A stretch of DNA of 64,000 nucleotides from Buddleja alternifolia. Its lineage: Eukaryota; Streptophyta; Magnoliopsida; Lamiales; Scrophulariaceae. Made by a program: the position numbers and the translations under genes. The notes under the pieces were generated by a model, which made no database searches, was not told the DNA's origin, and worked only from the letters and a program-made list of their open reading frames with translations. Positions 1-11,041 of the stretch are shown in pieces; within the stretch, counting starts at the first letter, position 1, and the number at the start of each line of letters is the position of its first letter. The DNA lies in contig CM033395.1 of assembly GCA_019426215.1 (NCBI GenBank), positions 21,256,569 to 21,320,568 of the forward strand, written 5' to 3'.

Positions 1-458
1 AAAGATTCCCGGGTGAAGTTGTTCGATTCAAATCGAGTGAGCTCTAGTACGTTAATGCATGTTTAGTGGTTAGATTTCCGGATAGGAATATTTGGGAAAT
101 CACGATCTAAGCATAGGAGTTTATACGCGAGACATCGGTTATTCTCTACCCTCGGAGTTCTCACCATAACAATATAAGCCTAATCCTTCAACTAGAATCT
201 TTATAAGTATATTTGATCAATTTGAACCTAGCATGTGCCTTAGTCTCACTTTATAATTGGTTTTAAATCACTTGCTCATCTTTGTTCTTGTTCTTTACAA
301 ATTTTATTTGAATTTATTCTTACTTTGTTTATTCACTTCATTACAAATCTTAAACTAGAATTCAAGTCCTTGAGGTTCGACAATCCGGACTTACAATCCA
401 TTTATTACTACACACGACTAGTGCACTTGCTATTAGCACGTTAGCTTTTAGCGTGTCA
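1..458 (+). repeat. R1 5' LTR, 3' portion
   Basis: This is a direct repeat of 6018-6474. It ends in GTGTCA just before the PBS. By comparison with the 3' LTR, about 1.48 kb is missing off the left edge. Confidence 0.93.
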
Positions 459-464
459 AGTTTT

Positions 465-482
465 TGGCGCCGTTGCCGGGGA
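465..482 (+). other. R1 primer binding site
   Basis: TGGCGCCGTTGCCGGGGA lies six bases after the LTR end. This is the standard Athila/Tat-type primer site, usually attributed to a tRNA-Asp primer. It starts minus-strand cDNA synthesis. Confidence 0.9.
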
Positions 483-622
483 CTTTTTCATTTTAGTTTT
501 TGATTTTTTTTGTTTAAATTTTCATAATTCTTATTTTTTCGTTTATTTCTAACCTTTCTTTTATTTTATTATTCTAATTTTTTTCTTTCTTGTGGTTATT
601 TGTTAGGTGTAATTTGTGGTGC

Positions 623-2896
623 ATGACCCGTTCTTCTAACGAGCCCCTATACAATTTTGAGCCGGAGATAGAGCGTGTTCTTCGATCTAGTAGACAAGCT
701 CGAGAAATGGCCGACAATCTAAATCCAAATGGGAATTTTCCCGACATAAATCTTCCGAAAAATAGGGAATGGCTGCAAAATCTTTTCCAAGCTATGCAAC
801 CGGCACCTCCTCAAAGACTTCCATCGGTCCGGAAAAGTCTACCTCCAAGGGTCCACACCATACTGGGACCCGTGATCTTTCCAAATTTCTATGCACCAAA
901 TTATCACATTCCGTCACACATCTTTAGCATGGTACAAAGCGAACCCTTCTATGGAGAGCCCCATGAATCACCTCATGAGCATTTGGAGACTTTAGACGAC
1001 ACTCTCATGACTACCCAATTTCATCCACGGGATCTTGATGCAATTCGTCTAAGAGTCTTCCACTTCTCATTAAAGGAAAGGGCGACCATGTGGTACAAGT
1101 CTCTACCACCCCAATCCATCAGAACATGGGGACAATTGGTTGATGCCTTTTTGAGCAAATTCTTTCCACCCTCCAAAATCAACGAGCTAAGGAGCAATAT
1201 TAAAGAGTTTAAGCAAGGGAATCATGAGTCCTTAGCCGAGGCATGGGCTAGATATAAAAACATGCTCCGAAAATGCCCGGATCACAACCTAAAGTTGAGC
1301 GAGCAAGTACTAGGATTCCATGATGGAGTCCGATCGCGCATCCGAAATAGGCTCAATGCCGGCGCCGGTGGTGATCTCCTTGGGCTCGATTGCCAAAGTG
1401 TGTGGGACAAGATTGAGCAATTAGCCCGGGAAGATGAACTCTATCCCGATGATGAAGAAGTCACACCCACCAGAAAAATTGCTTGTGTTCAAGAAGAAGT
1501 TGCTTTGGAAACAATGGTTGGCAATGTTAACTATGTTGGAAATGCCAATCGACCTCAATTGAACTTCCATGTGCCCGAAAATTTTCCAAGGAGGCCCAAT
1601 CCGGCACAAAATGCCCATCCCGGCGTCTATCAAGCACCAAGGCCCCCATTCAACAATAACCAAGCTCAAAGGCAAGGTAATCCTCATGTACAAAGGCAAG
1701 TTAGGCCTCCTACAACCGATGAACGTCTTGATGAGGAAATAAAGAAATCGGATTCAGCAATCAACGAACTCCGTACTATGATGAAGGATTTAATGATGGA
1801 TATGAAGGATTTGAAGACACAAATGGGTCAAATGGCAAAGACAATCAGCGAGAGAGCCCCGGGAACTTTACCAAGTGACACGGAAAAGAACCCGAAAGAG
1901 CAATGCTATGGAATTACCTTGAGAAGTGGCGAACAGGTAAAAGGTGATAATGTTCGCACTGATGCGCCCGAGGGCCCATCCATCCACGCCCAGGCGCCCT
2001 TGTCGCTGCGCCAAGGCGCCGATTATCACGCCCAAGCGCCACATTCTGTATCCTCCACAGCTGGCCCTTCAACTCCGACGCATCATCCCATCGAGGTTCG
2101 TCTTCCATTTCCAAATGCACAAAAAATGAAAAAGAAGGATATGGATCCGATTTTCCTTAGGATTGTGGCGACTCTTTGTGAGGACCCGGGGAGGCTCACC
2201 ATTCCGTGCACCATTGGCCCTCTTACTTTTGAAAAGGTTATTTGCGATACGGGAGCAAGTATCAATCTCCTCCCGTATTCTCTCTTCAAGAAGTTGGGCC
2301 TTGGAAATCCTAAACCGACATCAATGAGCCTCCAACTCGCCGATGGATCAATTAAGAGACCAAAGGGGATAATAGAAGATGTTATTGTACAAGTTGACAA
2401 ATTCTTTTTCCGGGTTGACTTTGTGGTCCTTGATATGGAGGAAGATGTTGAGATGCCCTTGATTCTAGGAAGACCTTTCCTAGTCACTAGCAATGCCAAG
2501 ATCGACATGGGAAAAGGTAAGTTATCATTGAGGGTAGGAGATGTAAAAGTGATATTTGATGCTTCTAATAACAGGAAACCATCTATGGATGATCTTACTT
2601 GTTCCAATATCGATGTTATTAACCCTTCTCTTGATGAGAAATGTGCAAATGGCAAGGCTAAGGGCACACTCGAGTTGGAGGATGAGATTCCCTATGATAA
2701 ACACAACAAAGAGGGAAAAGAAGATTTATGCATGAAATACATTCCACCCCATCGCCGTGCTCGTAAGATTGAAAAGACTCATCCAATACAAAGGGCTTAT
2801 TGCAAAATCCCGCAATATGAGTGGAAGCAAGTAGACCATGGAGCTAAAAGGAGGCATGACAAGGATTTGGTCGTGTTAAATGGACCACCTATTTGA
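623..2896 (+). CDS. R1 Gag-protease polyprotein
   Basis: An open frame of 757 codons from this ATG. An in-frame ATG at 590 would add 11 residues, but I prefer 623 because the product then begins MTRSSNEP, matching MTRTALEA of the G2 gag. Residues about 150-226 match the Retrotrans_gag capsid domain (FSLKERATMWYKSL, then FLSKFFPPSK). A Lys/Met-rich coiled stretch and a proline-rich linker follow. A retropepsin-like domain lies at about 530-640, with the catalytic D-T-G at residues 542-544 (2246-2254) and the LILGRPFL flap-side motif. No CCHC zinc knuckle is visible. The frame stops at 2896, with no RT downstream. It would form the particle and process itself; the enzymes must come from elsewhere. 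The frame is fully intact. Confidence 0.92.
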   Translation: MTRSSNEPLYNFEPEIERVLRSSRQAREMADNLNPNGNFPDINLPKNREWLQNLFQAMQPAPPQRLPSVRKSLPPRVHTILGPVIFPNFYAPNYHIPSHIFSMVQSEPFYGEPHESPHEHLETLDDTLMTTQFHPRDLDAIRLRVFHFSLKERATMWYKSLPPQSIRTWGQLVDAFLSKFFPPSKINELRSNIKEFKQGNHESLAEAWARYKNMLRKCPDHNLKLSEQVLGFHDGVRSRIRNRLNAGAGGDLLGLDCQSVWDKIEQLAREDELYPDDEEVTPTRKIACVQEEVALETMVGNVNYVGNANRPQLNFHVPENFPRRPNPAQNAHPGVYQAPRPPFNNNQAQRQGNPHVQRQVRPPTTDERLDEEIKKSDSAINELRTMMKDLMMDMKDLKTQMGQMAKTISERAPGTLPSDTEKNPKEQCYGITLRSGEQVKGDNVRTDAPEGPSIHAQAPLSLRQGADYHAQAPHSVSSTAGPSTPTHHPIEVRLPFPNAQKMKKKDMDPIFLRIVATLCEDPGRLTIPCTIGPLTFEKVICDTGASINLLPYSLFKKLGLGNPKPTSMSLQLADGSIKRPKGIIEDVIVQVDKFFFRVDFVVLDMEEDVEMPLILGRPFLVTSNAKIDMGKGKLSLRVGDVKVIFDASNNRKPSMDDLTCSNIDVINPSLDEKCANGKAKGTLELEDEIPYDKHNKEGKEDLCMKYIPPHRRARKIEKTHPIQRAYCKIPQYEWKQVDHGAKRRHDKDLVVLNGPPI

Positions 2897-3265
2897 ACCT
2901 CAAAGAGCACAAAGTCGAGCTACCGACTCTAAACTAGCGCTTCTTGGGAGGCAACCCAAGTTTGTAAGTTTTCTTTTCTTTTTGCTTTCGTTTTTGTTTT
3001 GTTTAGTTTGTTTCTTTTTATTGTGTTCAAACATGCACTTTTGGCATGTATGTTTTTCTTATGCTTGATGGTATAAAAAGTTGAAGTGTTAGATATGATG
3101 CACATTTGGACCCCACCTTTAGAGATTCTTATTTTACTCGATAAGAGGAGAAACTTTGTAAGGATGCATTGGAAGCTTAAGGATGTTCTTCAATATCCTT
3201 GGTTGTAAGTGTTCTTTTACCTTTGTGTATGCATGTTGTAACAACATTGGGGACAATGTTGGATT

Positions 3266-3278
3266 TAAGTTTGGGGGT
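3266..3278 (+). other. R1 internal polypurine-tract-like copy
   Basis: TAAGTTTGGGGGT is identical to the 13 bases at 4527-4539 that precede the 3' LTR. It could be a second plus-strand primer site or a relic of duplication. The function is inferred only from identity to the terminal tract. Confidence 0.55.
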
Positions 3279-4530
3279 AGAAGAGTATCTATTTTTGAAT
3301 ATTGAAAATGCAATCCTAATTTTTAACTTGAATTTGGGGAAAGTTTGTTTGATATCATGTTTATATGCTTCTTTGTTGAGAAAATCAAGCATGAAAAATT
3401 TTTAGTCCTTCCAATTGATGCATTGAAATTGATTAACTTGAAAAATGGCATGAATTCTTGAAATAATTTGAATTTAATGGAATATATATATCGTTGAAAT
3501 TGCTCGTGGAGACCTTAGATTAGAATTGATTTTTTAGATGATTCACAATGCACTTAAATTGAAGGTAGAGGAGTTGAGAGGATAGCCACTTAAGGAATTT
3601 TTCCCGGAAATATTAACTTAGATTTTTCATAAGGTTATAAGTTGAGTAGTAATTTTATATGCTAAACAATGAATTGAAAAGGTTGAATTTTGGTATGACC
3701 AAAAGTGGTCAGGCTAATACGTACCAGAGGTGAAACGTTTCATGCCTATATACTGTACTATTATGCTAATTTGAGCTATGCTCAAGCCAAAAGAAGTGAA
3801 TTGTTTAAAAGATCTAGTTTTATTTCGTGGCCTTTGATACTCGAGTGATTAAATCCTTAGGAGTGTCTCTACACTTAATGCCCCAAAACTATCTAGTTTG
3901 GGAGTCATTGGTCTAAAACTTGTTACATGGGTGTCATAGAAAGCTTAATGGAATAAAACATTGCACATGATCTAGCCTTAATGAAGTTTAATGGAAATTC
4001 CATATGAATTGAATGTTGAATATTTGAGATAATGAAATTAAAATTGCTATGAGATTTTCTATAATTCTTGTGCCTTGTGTTTAATCAAAAGTTGATAGAT
4101 ATGGGATTAATGTCCAAAATTTGGTAAGGATGCCTCTCGACTATAATACCCTAGATTTATTTTTCACTATACCCTAGGGAGTCGTTTCAAGTATTGGTGT
4201 CACATGAGCAAAAGTAGTTGATATGTATATATATATTTGTGACTTTAAAAGGTTGATTTTATGCCATTCATTCTTGTTGATCATATTGAGATGTGTTGAT
4301 TCGGTTGGGATTGAGATTTTGCTAGATTTTGTGGGTATATCGTATGCAAACCCTCACGAGACTATAACTCGTCCTTTGAGGTAACTCAAAGGTTTAAAGG
4401 CTTGTTGCACCCGCTAAGTGCAATCGTTTACTCCACGAAAGTGAGTTAGTTAGTTGTTTTGTTTTCTCCCATTGAATGATGTTGGTCTTGCCTTATAGCT
4501 CTTATTGCTCGAGGTCGAGCAATTGATAAG

Positions 4531-4541
4531 TTTGGGGGTGT
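4531..4541 (+). other. R1 3' polypurine tract
   Basis: TTTGGGGGTGT immediately precedes the 3' LTR start TGATAAGAGG. It is the expected primer for plus-strand DNA synthesis. Confidence 0.85.
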
Positions 4542-6474
4542 TGATAAGAGGTGTTTTTACGTGTTTTTAAGACCGTAATTCTTATGATTTGGATTCACTT
4601 ATTGCTTAAATCATGTCACATTTGCATTTAATAGGTGTGTTAAGTGAATACAGGTAATAAATGAGAATACATGAAGAAAAGGGAAGAAAAACGATGTACA
4701 AAACAAGTTCAAGCATGTTTTTCAACACCGAGGCGGTTTATACATCTCCTACCACATTCGAGCGATAATTCCGTACATTTCGAGACCGACTTAGACAAAG
4801 TTTCCTTCTACAAAGTTTTAGATGTATGTCTTAGCTTCAAATGGGAACTTGAAACATCCAAATCGGAGGTCTATAGAGATTATTGTGAAGGAAATACGAT
4901 TGCTGCGCCGAACAGAGAAGTACATGTGCCAGGATACGCCCCAGCGCCCTCCTAGTCATACCTAGGCATGGATAGTCCGAATGTTACTCCTTTTTCAGCC
5001 TAAATTCCAGCCTTATATGATGGGTAAGAATCACTTTTGGCCATAATTCAGCACATGTGTTGAGGGGTTGTCATAAGTGTGTTTCTTGGTAGATTTACTT
5101 TATGGGCGCCAAATCAGAAACAACCTCCATGTTGAAACGTAATTTAGGTATACTTAGAGACCAAATTGGACAACATGTCCTTCTGCAAAGTTGTAGATCT
5201 ATTTGTTGTCTGAACATGGGAACTTGAATCATCCAATTTGGAGATCTGTGGAGAAGTTTATGAGGAAAATACTAAAACTGCGCTGGAAAGCAAGAAAATG
5301 GCAGCATGCATGTGTTTTGTTGAAGTTTTCACATGGTTATGCTTGGTGGAATTCTTAATGGCCGAAAGTTCAGCATTTTTTAGCTGGTTGGAATCTTAAA
5401 AGCCAAACTTTAAGCATCACCTTAGGTGGAATTCTCATTGGGGAACTTTAATGGGAATTCTTAATGCATACTTTAGTGGAATTTTGGCTATAAAAGGAGG
5501 GGGAACCCATACTCTTCATCATTCACTATCAATTTCAGATTCTTAGAGGAGAGAGGGGCAACCCCTAATCTGATTTCTCCACCATTCATCACCATTCTTC
5601 ATCACTCTTGGAGGGGAAAACTAGAGGAAGGAAAAGAGCTTGGGGATTGAAGGCTCAACTTCAAGATCCATCATTATTCACTTTTGAGGGAGTTTTTATA
5701 GCTTTTCATTTCAATTATGTCTATGAACATGTGTATTAATTCATTTATGTTTTTCATATTATCCATTATGAACTAAATTCATAAGACTAGGGCCATGTAA
5801 GGCCAAATTGTGATATATGCTTATAATAGATGATTGTTGAGGTTGTTCTTATATTGTTATGTGATGTGAATTTGTGTTTTTGCCTATCTTGCATATACTT
5901 GATCACTATATGTTAGAATCTTATGCCTAGGTTAATATTTCGGGAGAAAATTGACTTAGGGTGCAAGAAATTCACATCATGACCCGTAACTAATGAGGAA
6001 TTGCCCTAGACATAGGTAAAGATTCCCGGGTGAAGTTGTTCGATTCAAATCGAGTGAGCTCTAGTACGTTAATGCATGTTTAGTGGTTAGATTTCCGGAT
6101 AGGAATATTTGGGAAATCACGATCTAAGCATAGGAGTTTATACGCGAGACATCGGTTATTCTCTACCCTCGGAGTTCTCACCATAACAATATAAGCCTAA
6201 TCCTTCAACTAGAATCTTTATAAGTATATTTGATCAATTTGAACCTAGCATGTGCCTTAGTCTCACTTTATAATTGGTTTTAAATCACTTGCTCATCTTT
6301 GTTCTTGTTCTTTACAAATTTTATTTGAATTTATTCTTACTTTGTTTATTCACTTCATTACAAATCTTAAACTAGAATTCAATCCTTGAGGTTCGACAAT
6401 CCGGACTTACAATCCATTTATTACTACACACGACTAGTGCACTTGCTATTAGCACGTTAGCTTTTAGCGTGTCA
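4542..6474 (+). repeat. R1 3' LTR
   Basis: A complete 1933-bp LTR bounded by TGATAAGAGG and GCGTGTCA. It contains a TATAAAA box at 5489. An internal diverged duplication pairs 4782-4909 with 5157-5283. The short 94-codon ORF inside (4671-4955) is not supported as a gene. The bases after the LTR (GAATG) are the presumed right target copy. Confidence 0.92.
5489..5495 (+). promoter_or_regulatory. TATA box in R1 LTR
   Basis: TATAAAA in the context GGCTATAAAAGGAGG. Transcription would start about 30 bases downstream, near the ATCATTCACTATC run. The 5' LTR copy that would drive the element is outside the window. Confidence 0.7.
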
Positions 6475-6688
6475 GAATGCTTCCTGGATTTCTGTCTTCT
6501 CGACTTCATGTTGCGAATGCTCAAGACGGGAGAGATGTTTGCAACCACATTCTCCGTCGCCTTCTTGTCTCTGATCTCTACATCAAACTCTTGTAGGAGG
6601 AGAATGCATCTGATTAGTCGGGGCTTTGCATCTTTCTTGGCAAGGAGATACTTCAGAGCAGAGTGGTCCGTATATACAACGACCTTTG
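6475..6688 (-). pseudogene. G2 RNase H, C-terminal part
   Basis: The minus-strand translation gives [20 protein letters not shown] and [19 protein letters not shown]. This is the second half of a Ty3/gypsy RNase H with its catalytic Asp in YTDHS. It continues the domain whose first half lies at 23163-23480. The tail (ENVVAN in place of the usual ENVVADHLSRL) has drifted. R1 cuts it at 6474/6475. 6684-6688 (CTTTG) is the left target duplication of S1. Confidence 0.88.
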
Positions 6689-6945
6689 TGAAAGAGTTAG
6701 GTGCCCGGTGCGCCATTTGTAGGGCGTAGTAGCCGACTCTTTAAACTGTCTTATATTGTATCTTGTCAAGTAATTTAATAAATGACATTTTCTTCTTTAT
6801 CTTATCATTCTATGAAATTAGATAAAGTCCCCTAGATCACTCTTAAGCTATGAGATGTGTTTGGTATCGGGGATGCCAATCATGGAATACGTCTCTAAGG
6901 TTGTGGTCTTAAAAATGTTCCAAGTCATAGAATCATTGAGATAGG

Positions 6946-8711
6946 TGTTAGGAATTTCATATTAGATGTTTTGATGATGACAAATAAGACTTCTTGTTAG
7001 ACCCCGAAAAGTGTAAAAGCTTTCATAGAATGTTATGTATAAGTACCTGAAAGCTTATTTATCTTAGGCTTATAGTATTTATCTTTGTAGAAATCTTTAG
7101 ACTAAGTATGTGACACTAAAACACTTAAGGAAAATTCTGGGTGAGTCTACCAAGTGATGAAGGTGAAGATCAAGCGTCTGAAGCTATCAATGGATAAAGA
7201 TATCTTGAAGCGTCCGTCAAACGCTTTAGGGATTATCCCAGTGCTCAAACTACGAATGGATAACTCAGGCCGAATACTCAACATCAAGTGAAATGACGGA
7301 ATTCTCAGTGAGACCATCAAGACAAGATTGAAGAGTAAGCGTCTGAAATAAAGAAAAGAAAGTCAGGATCAGTCCAAGCGTCTGTCCAATACACGAGAAT
7401 AACTACTCTCTTCAGCAAGCGTCCAAAGAGGTTAAACCAACACAACCTACAAAGAACGTAACCTGAAAAATTCAAACCCAAAACCATCCAAAGACTTAAA
7501 AATGCATGAATCAAACGGACGAATTATTTCCAACGGAAATAAGACAAGATGCATTAAAAGTCGGATAAGTGCTATTAAAATATAAGCACTATAACTTATG
7601 GGCAAGCCATATCTTTGACCTAGACTGTCAGATTTATGAAACCAAGACCATGCCTAACCAATTAAATATACCCAAAGTTAGAAATGTCTGAACTCAAGGA
7701 ATGTTTGGGGAAACGAGACTCCAACCATGTCAAACGGACAAAAAAAAACCACCAATACCTTATAAATAGCTCTTTCAACAAACAAGAAATGTGACAGACA
7801 CACACAAAAATACCTACTTTGTTGAAAGAAAAGCTTACTGAAAATCATAGCCAAATATCCATATAAGCTTTTCACAAATATTCCAGACACAGTCACCCAT
7901 ATCTCAAATCTCTTTTTAAGAAGAACCTATACTACCATTGAGATATCCCCAAGTTGTTTGAACTTTCCAAAAACAAACAAACCCGTGACCAAAACCATCA
8001 ACACCTTTCATCTGAGTGAGAAAGCTGGTTGACTTGCAAGCAATATTTTTGTGTATAAGAAGCTTGTTGAAGTTGATCTCTATTGGAGCTGAAATCTGTG
8101 TGACCAAGGAGTTCCGAGATCAAGAGTAACTTGCACCATTTCTGAGTGAAAGAAGCAAGGGGATAGAAGATCTTTAGTGGAGTTGAAATCTGTGTGACCA
8201 AGGAGTTCCAAGATCATATCCAATCTCCCTCTATCTTGTAGAAGTCTCTGTGTGACTCTTCGATAATCATCATAGTGGAAAAACCTCCCTGATAAAAGGA
8301 GAAGAAGGACGTAGCTGGGATTACATTACCCAGTGAACCTTACAAATATCTTGTGTCATTTACCTCTTTAAGCATTCATTGTTTTACTGCTTTACTATTC
8401 ATACTGCATACATTCTGATAAAGTCTTAAAACAACTAAGCGACTACTTTCGATTAATTAACCGAACGCTAAGCTATAAAATACTTCCGCTGTGCTAACTC
8501 TGATTTAGTGACTAAACTCTGCCCTACTTTGGTAAGCGTTGAAATCACCGAGTCTAAGTTAACGTTTTTCAAGCGCCACATCCAGCGCTTAAAACTTGTC
8601 AAGCGTTCAAATACTTCAAAGTGATACGAATTTTTAAGAAGTCGAAAAAGACTTCAGGGTCTATTCAACCCCCCCCTTCTAGACCCTTTCGTATACCACT
8701 TGGGACCAACA
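6946..8711 (+). repeat. Element A 5' LTR
   Basis: A 1766-bp LTR from TGTTAGGAATTTC to GGGACCAACA. A TATAAATA box is at 7761. Two direct copies of a 38-bp segment around TCTGTGTGACCAAGGAG (8085-8122 and 8179-8216) lie downstream of the promoter. Near the end is a C-run, TTCAACCCCCCCC, whose length varies between copies in this window. Confidence 0.95.
7761..7768 (+). promoter_or_regulatory. TATA box in element A 5' LTR
   Basis: TATAAATA in the context ACCTTATAAATAGCTC. The same box is at 20321 (A 3' LTR), 48409 (B 3' LTR), 29336 (solo SIRE LTR) and 50729 (truncated SIRE LTR). It is absent from the deleted B 5' LTR. Confidence 0.75.
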
Positions 8712-8713
8712 AG

Positions 8714-8733
8714 TGGTATCAGAGCGGTTGAAG
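8714..8733 (+). other. Element A primer binding site
   Basis: TGGTATCAGAGCGGTTGAAG follows the LTR after AG. Its first 12 bases are the usual copia complement to the 3' end of initiator methionine tRNA. Confidence 0.92.
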
Positions 8734-8815
8734 TTGAAACCTAAGCGTTTCCAAGCGTAACTGCTTGTTCAGATCCATTTTTTTATAGTCGCTTTAAAAT
8801 TACTTTAAATTCTTC

Positions 8816-11027
8816 ATGGCATTCTCTAAAGTTCCCAAGTTGACCGAGTCAAATTATGACTCTTGGAAGGTCAAAGCGTTTACTTATTTGTGTTCATGTG
8901 ATGATGAAATGTGTGATATCATTTCAGATGGGCCTATCAAAATATACAAAGTTATCACCAGAGCGCCCGAAGCCACAGGAGAAACACCTGACGGTTATGT
9001 GGAGAAGCCCAAACAAGAATGGTCCACCGATGAGCGTCGACGAGCCAATCTAGACAATGTCGGTCGGAATGCATTATACACAGCCATTGGTGACAATGAC
9101 AACTTATTCAACAAAGTCAAATCATGCAATACAACTAAAGAAATTTGGGATAAGTTGGCTACTATTTGTGGTGGCTCAGCACAAATGAAGGAAAACAAAT
9201 TATCAATTGCCAAAGAAAAATTCAACGGCTTCAAGATGCTACCTAATGAACTCTAGAGCAATTAGACATGAGGTTTACAACCCTTGTCACTGAACTAACA
9301 TCTCTGGGTATGGAGCTACAAAATCGAGAAACAGTGGTCAAAATCTTTAGAAGTCTTCCAAGCAGATTCCTGATGAAAACAACTGCAATGAGAGAATCAA
9401 ACAATCTGGGCAGCCTAACTCCAGAAGATGCTTTTTCAGAACTCAAAGCATTTGAGTTTGAGCTGAATTCGGCCAGTGATGCAGTAAGTAATCCAGTGAT
9501 CGAATCTGGAGTGCTAATGGCATCAATCAAAGGAAAACCTATCAAAGAAAAAGGTTCGGATATAAGTGAGGAAGAAGAACTGGCGCTTCTAAATAGATTC
9601 AGGAAATTCCTGAAATATGAAAAGAAGGGAAACAATCCTAAGCACCCAGGACAAAGTTCATATCAAGCGCTTCCTCAAATACAACCACAATATCAAGCGC
9701 CTCACTATCCCGCGTCCTCCTCCCTAGCGCCAATTCAATATCAAACTCCTTCTCAGCAAGATCTCTCAGCGCCTGCAGCGTTAAACCAACGATCCACAAG
9801 ATTAACAAACGAACAAAAGATGAAGACCAATCTTTGTTACAACTGCAGGAGACCAGGGCATTTCCAAGTTAATTGCCCATATCCAAATGTGTCTAAACCT
9901 ACAAAGCAAGATCACACGGATAGAAACCAATTCAGGAGCAACCTGAGATAACAAGGCTTGCTAGCAGAATCAGAACCTCTCTATACGCCTGAAGAGGACT
10001 TGGAATCATCAGATGAAAGCAGCGATGATGAACCATCAAAGGACTCAGCATTCATTTGTCTCATGGCAAGAGAAAATGAAGCATCTAACGACGTACCATC
10101 TGAGGTAACCACTGATCTGTATCATCCTCTCTCTTATGATGAATTACTTGACAAAGTAAAGGAATATTATACAGATTGTCAAATGCCACCCAATTATTCC
10201 AAAATCACCATCGTATTATTTCAGCACTCAGAAGTGATAACTTAACGCTCAAAGCAGAGTTGCAAATTCAGCAACAGTGCATTGAGAAAAACCAATCACT
10301 CGAGAGTGAAATTACTCAGCTAAAAGGTGATCTTGATATAATAGTCAAAAGAGAAGCTGAAATGGTCGCTAAACTTGCCAAATCAGAGCAGCTTATCTCT
10401 TCATTATCAAAAGCGTCTAGAACGCTAGATAATGTGACTAAAGCAACCAGCGCATTTGGTGAAAAGACCGGTCTAGGTTTTGATAAATTTAGTTATAAAG
10501 CCAAAGCGTCCAATGTTACAACAATCGACAAAGGAAAAGGTGTAATCTTTGTTGAAGAAAGTTCAATCAGACAAACGCTGAATGAATCAACAAATACTGG
10601 TACAAAAGCTAATGATAAAGTCAACACTGACTCAGGCAAAGGAAAGACCAAAGCGAATGTCTCACAAAAGAAAATATATCCAAACACTCAAAAAGCTAAG
10701 GAGATATTTTCTGCCAGTGAATCAAACGTTAAGCGTCCCGCACCAAAAGTGCATCCTAAGCCAGTACCAAACAGAATCAAACGTCTATATCCAAAACAAT
10801 CCAGTTCATATTATCAACACTATGATAATTGTGATTACGATTATGATTATTACTATAATCAAGGATATTTCTATACATCTAGAAAAAATATGCAACTCAA
10901 AACGAAACCCAAGAAGGCCAATCTTTCTCCCATAGTGAAGACAAGGCAAATATGGGTTCCGAAAAATCTAATTCACGTCACTAACAAAGAAGGACCCAAA
11001 ACAAAATGGGTACCTAAAGGAAATTAG
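8816..11027 (+). pseudogene. Element A gag (broken)
   Basis: SIRE-type Gag. It starts MAFSKVPKLTESNYDSWKVK (the usual copia gag N-terminus), then a UBN2-like capsid region, a Gln/Pro-rich linker, a CCHC zinc knuckle CYNCRRPGHFQVNC (9835-9876), an acidic segment, a coiled-coil-like region and a basic tail ending KWVPKGN at 11027. Compared with copy B, A has lost one base near 9248 (premature stop at 9256), gained a stop at 9949-9951 (CAA to TAA) and shifted frame again near 10182. It cannot make full-length Gag. The pieces run 8816-9256, 9268-9951, 9958-10245 and 10176-11027. Confidence 0.9.
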
Positions 11028-11041
11028 ATCTGCCCTTTTGA

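Larger units (their letters stand above)
2897..4541 (+). other. R1 non-coding 3' internal region
   Basis: There is no convincing gene in this 1.6 kb AT-rich tract. Just after the gag stop is a perfect 6-bp hairpin, CTTGGG/CCCAAG with loop AGGCAA (2943-2960), inside the phrase TTGGGAGGCAACCCAAG, which I recall as recurring in Athila/Tat-type elements. An inverted ACATTG/CAATGT pair lies at 3244-3259. A polypurine-like TAAGTTTGGGGGT occurs at 3266 and again at the LTR border. In full-length relatives this space follows pol, so pol appears to have been removed cleanly. Confidence 0.75.
1..6474 (+). mobile_element. R1: non-autonomous Athila/Tat-like gag-PR retrotransposon
   Basis: The sequence shows a partial 5' LTR, an Athila-type PBS, one gag-protease ORF, a 1.6 kb non-coding tract, a polypurine tract and a full 3' LTR. 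No RT, RNase H or integrase is encoded, so copying would need these enzymes from another element. Bases 1-458 and 6018-6474 differ by a single one-base indel by eye, which implies recent insertion. It sits inside the RNase H of the older minus-strand element G2, whose remainder starts at 6475. The left end, and so the target duplication, lies outside the window. Confidence 0.9.

Noticed and set aside
2083..2667. 194-codon minus-strand ORF under the R1 gag
   Set aside because: It is the complement of the protease region, whose sense-strand motifs are clear.
4671..4955. 94-codon ORF in the R1 3' LTR
   Set aside because: It lies wholly in LTR U3, has no recognisable domain, and overlaps a duplicated LTR segment.
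7317..8201. Minus-strand ORFs of 60-72 codons in the SIRE LTRs (also at 19877-20762, 29645-30060, 48568-48853 and 50919-51113)
   Set aside because: They recur only because the LTRs are repeated; they vary in start and length and show no domain.
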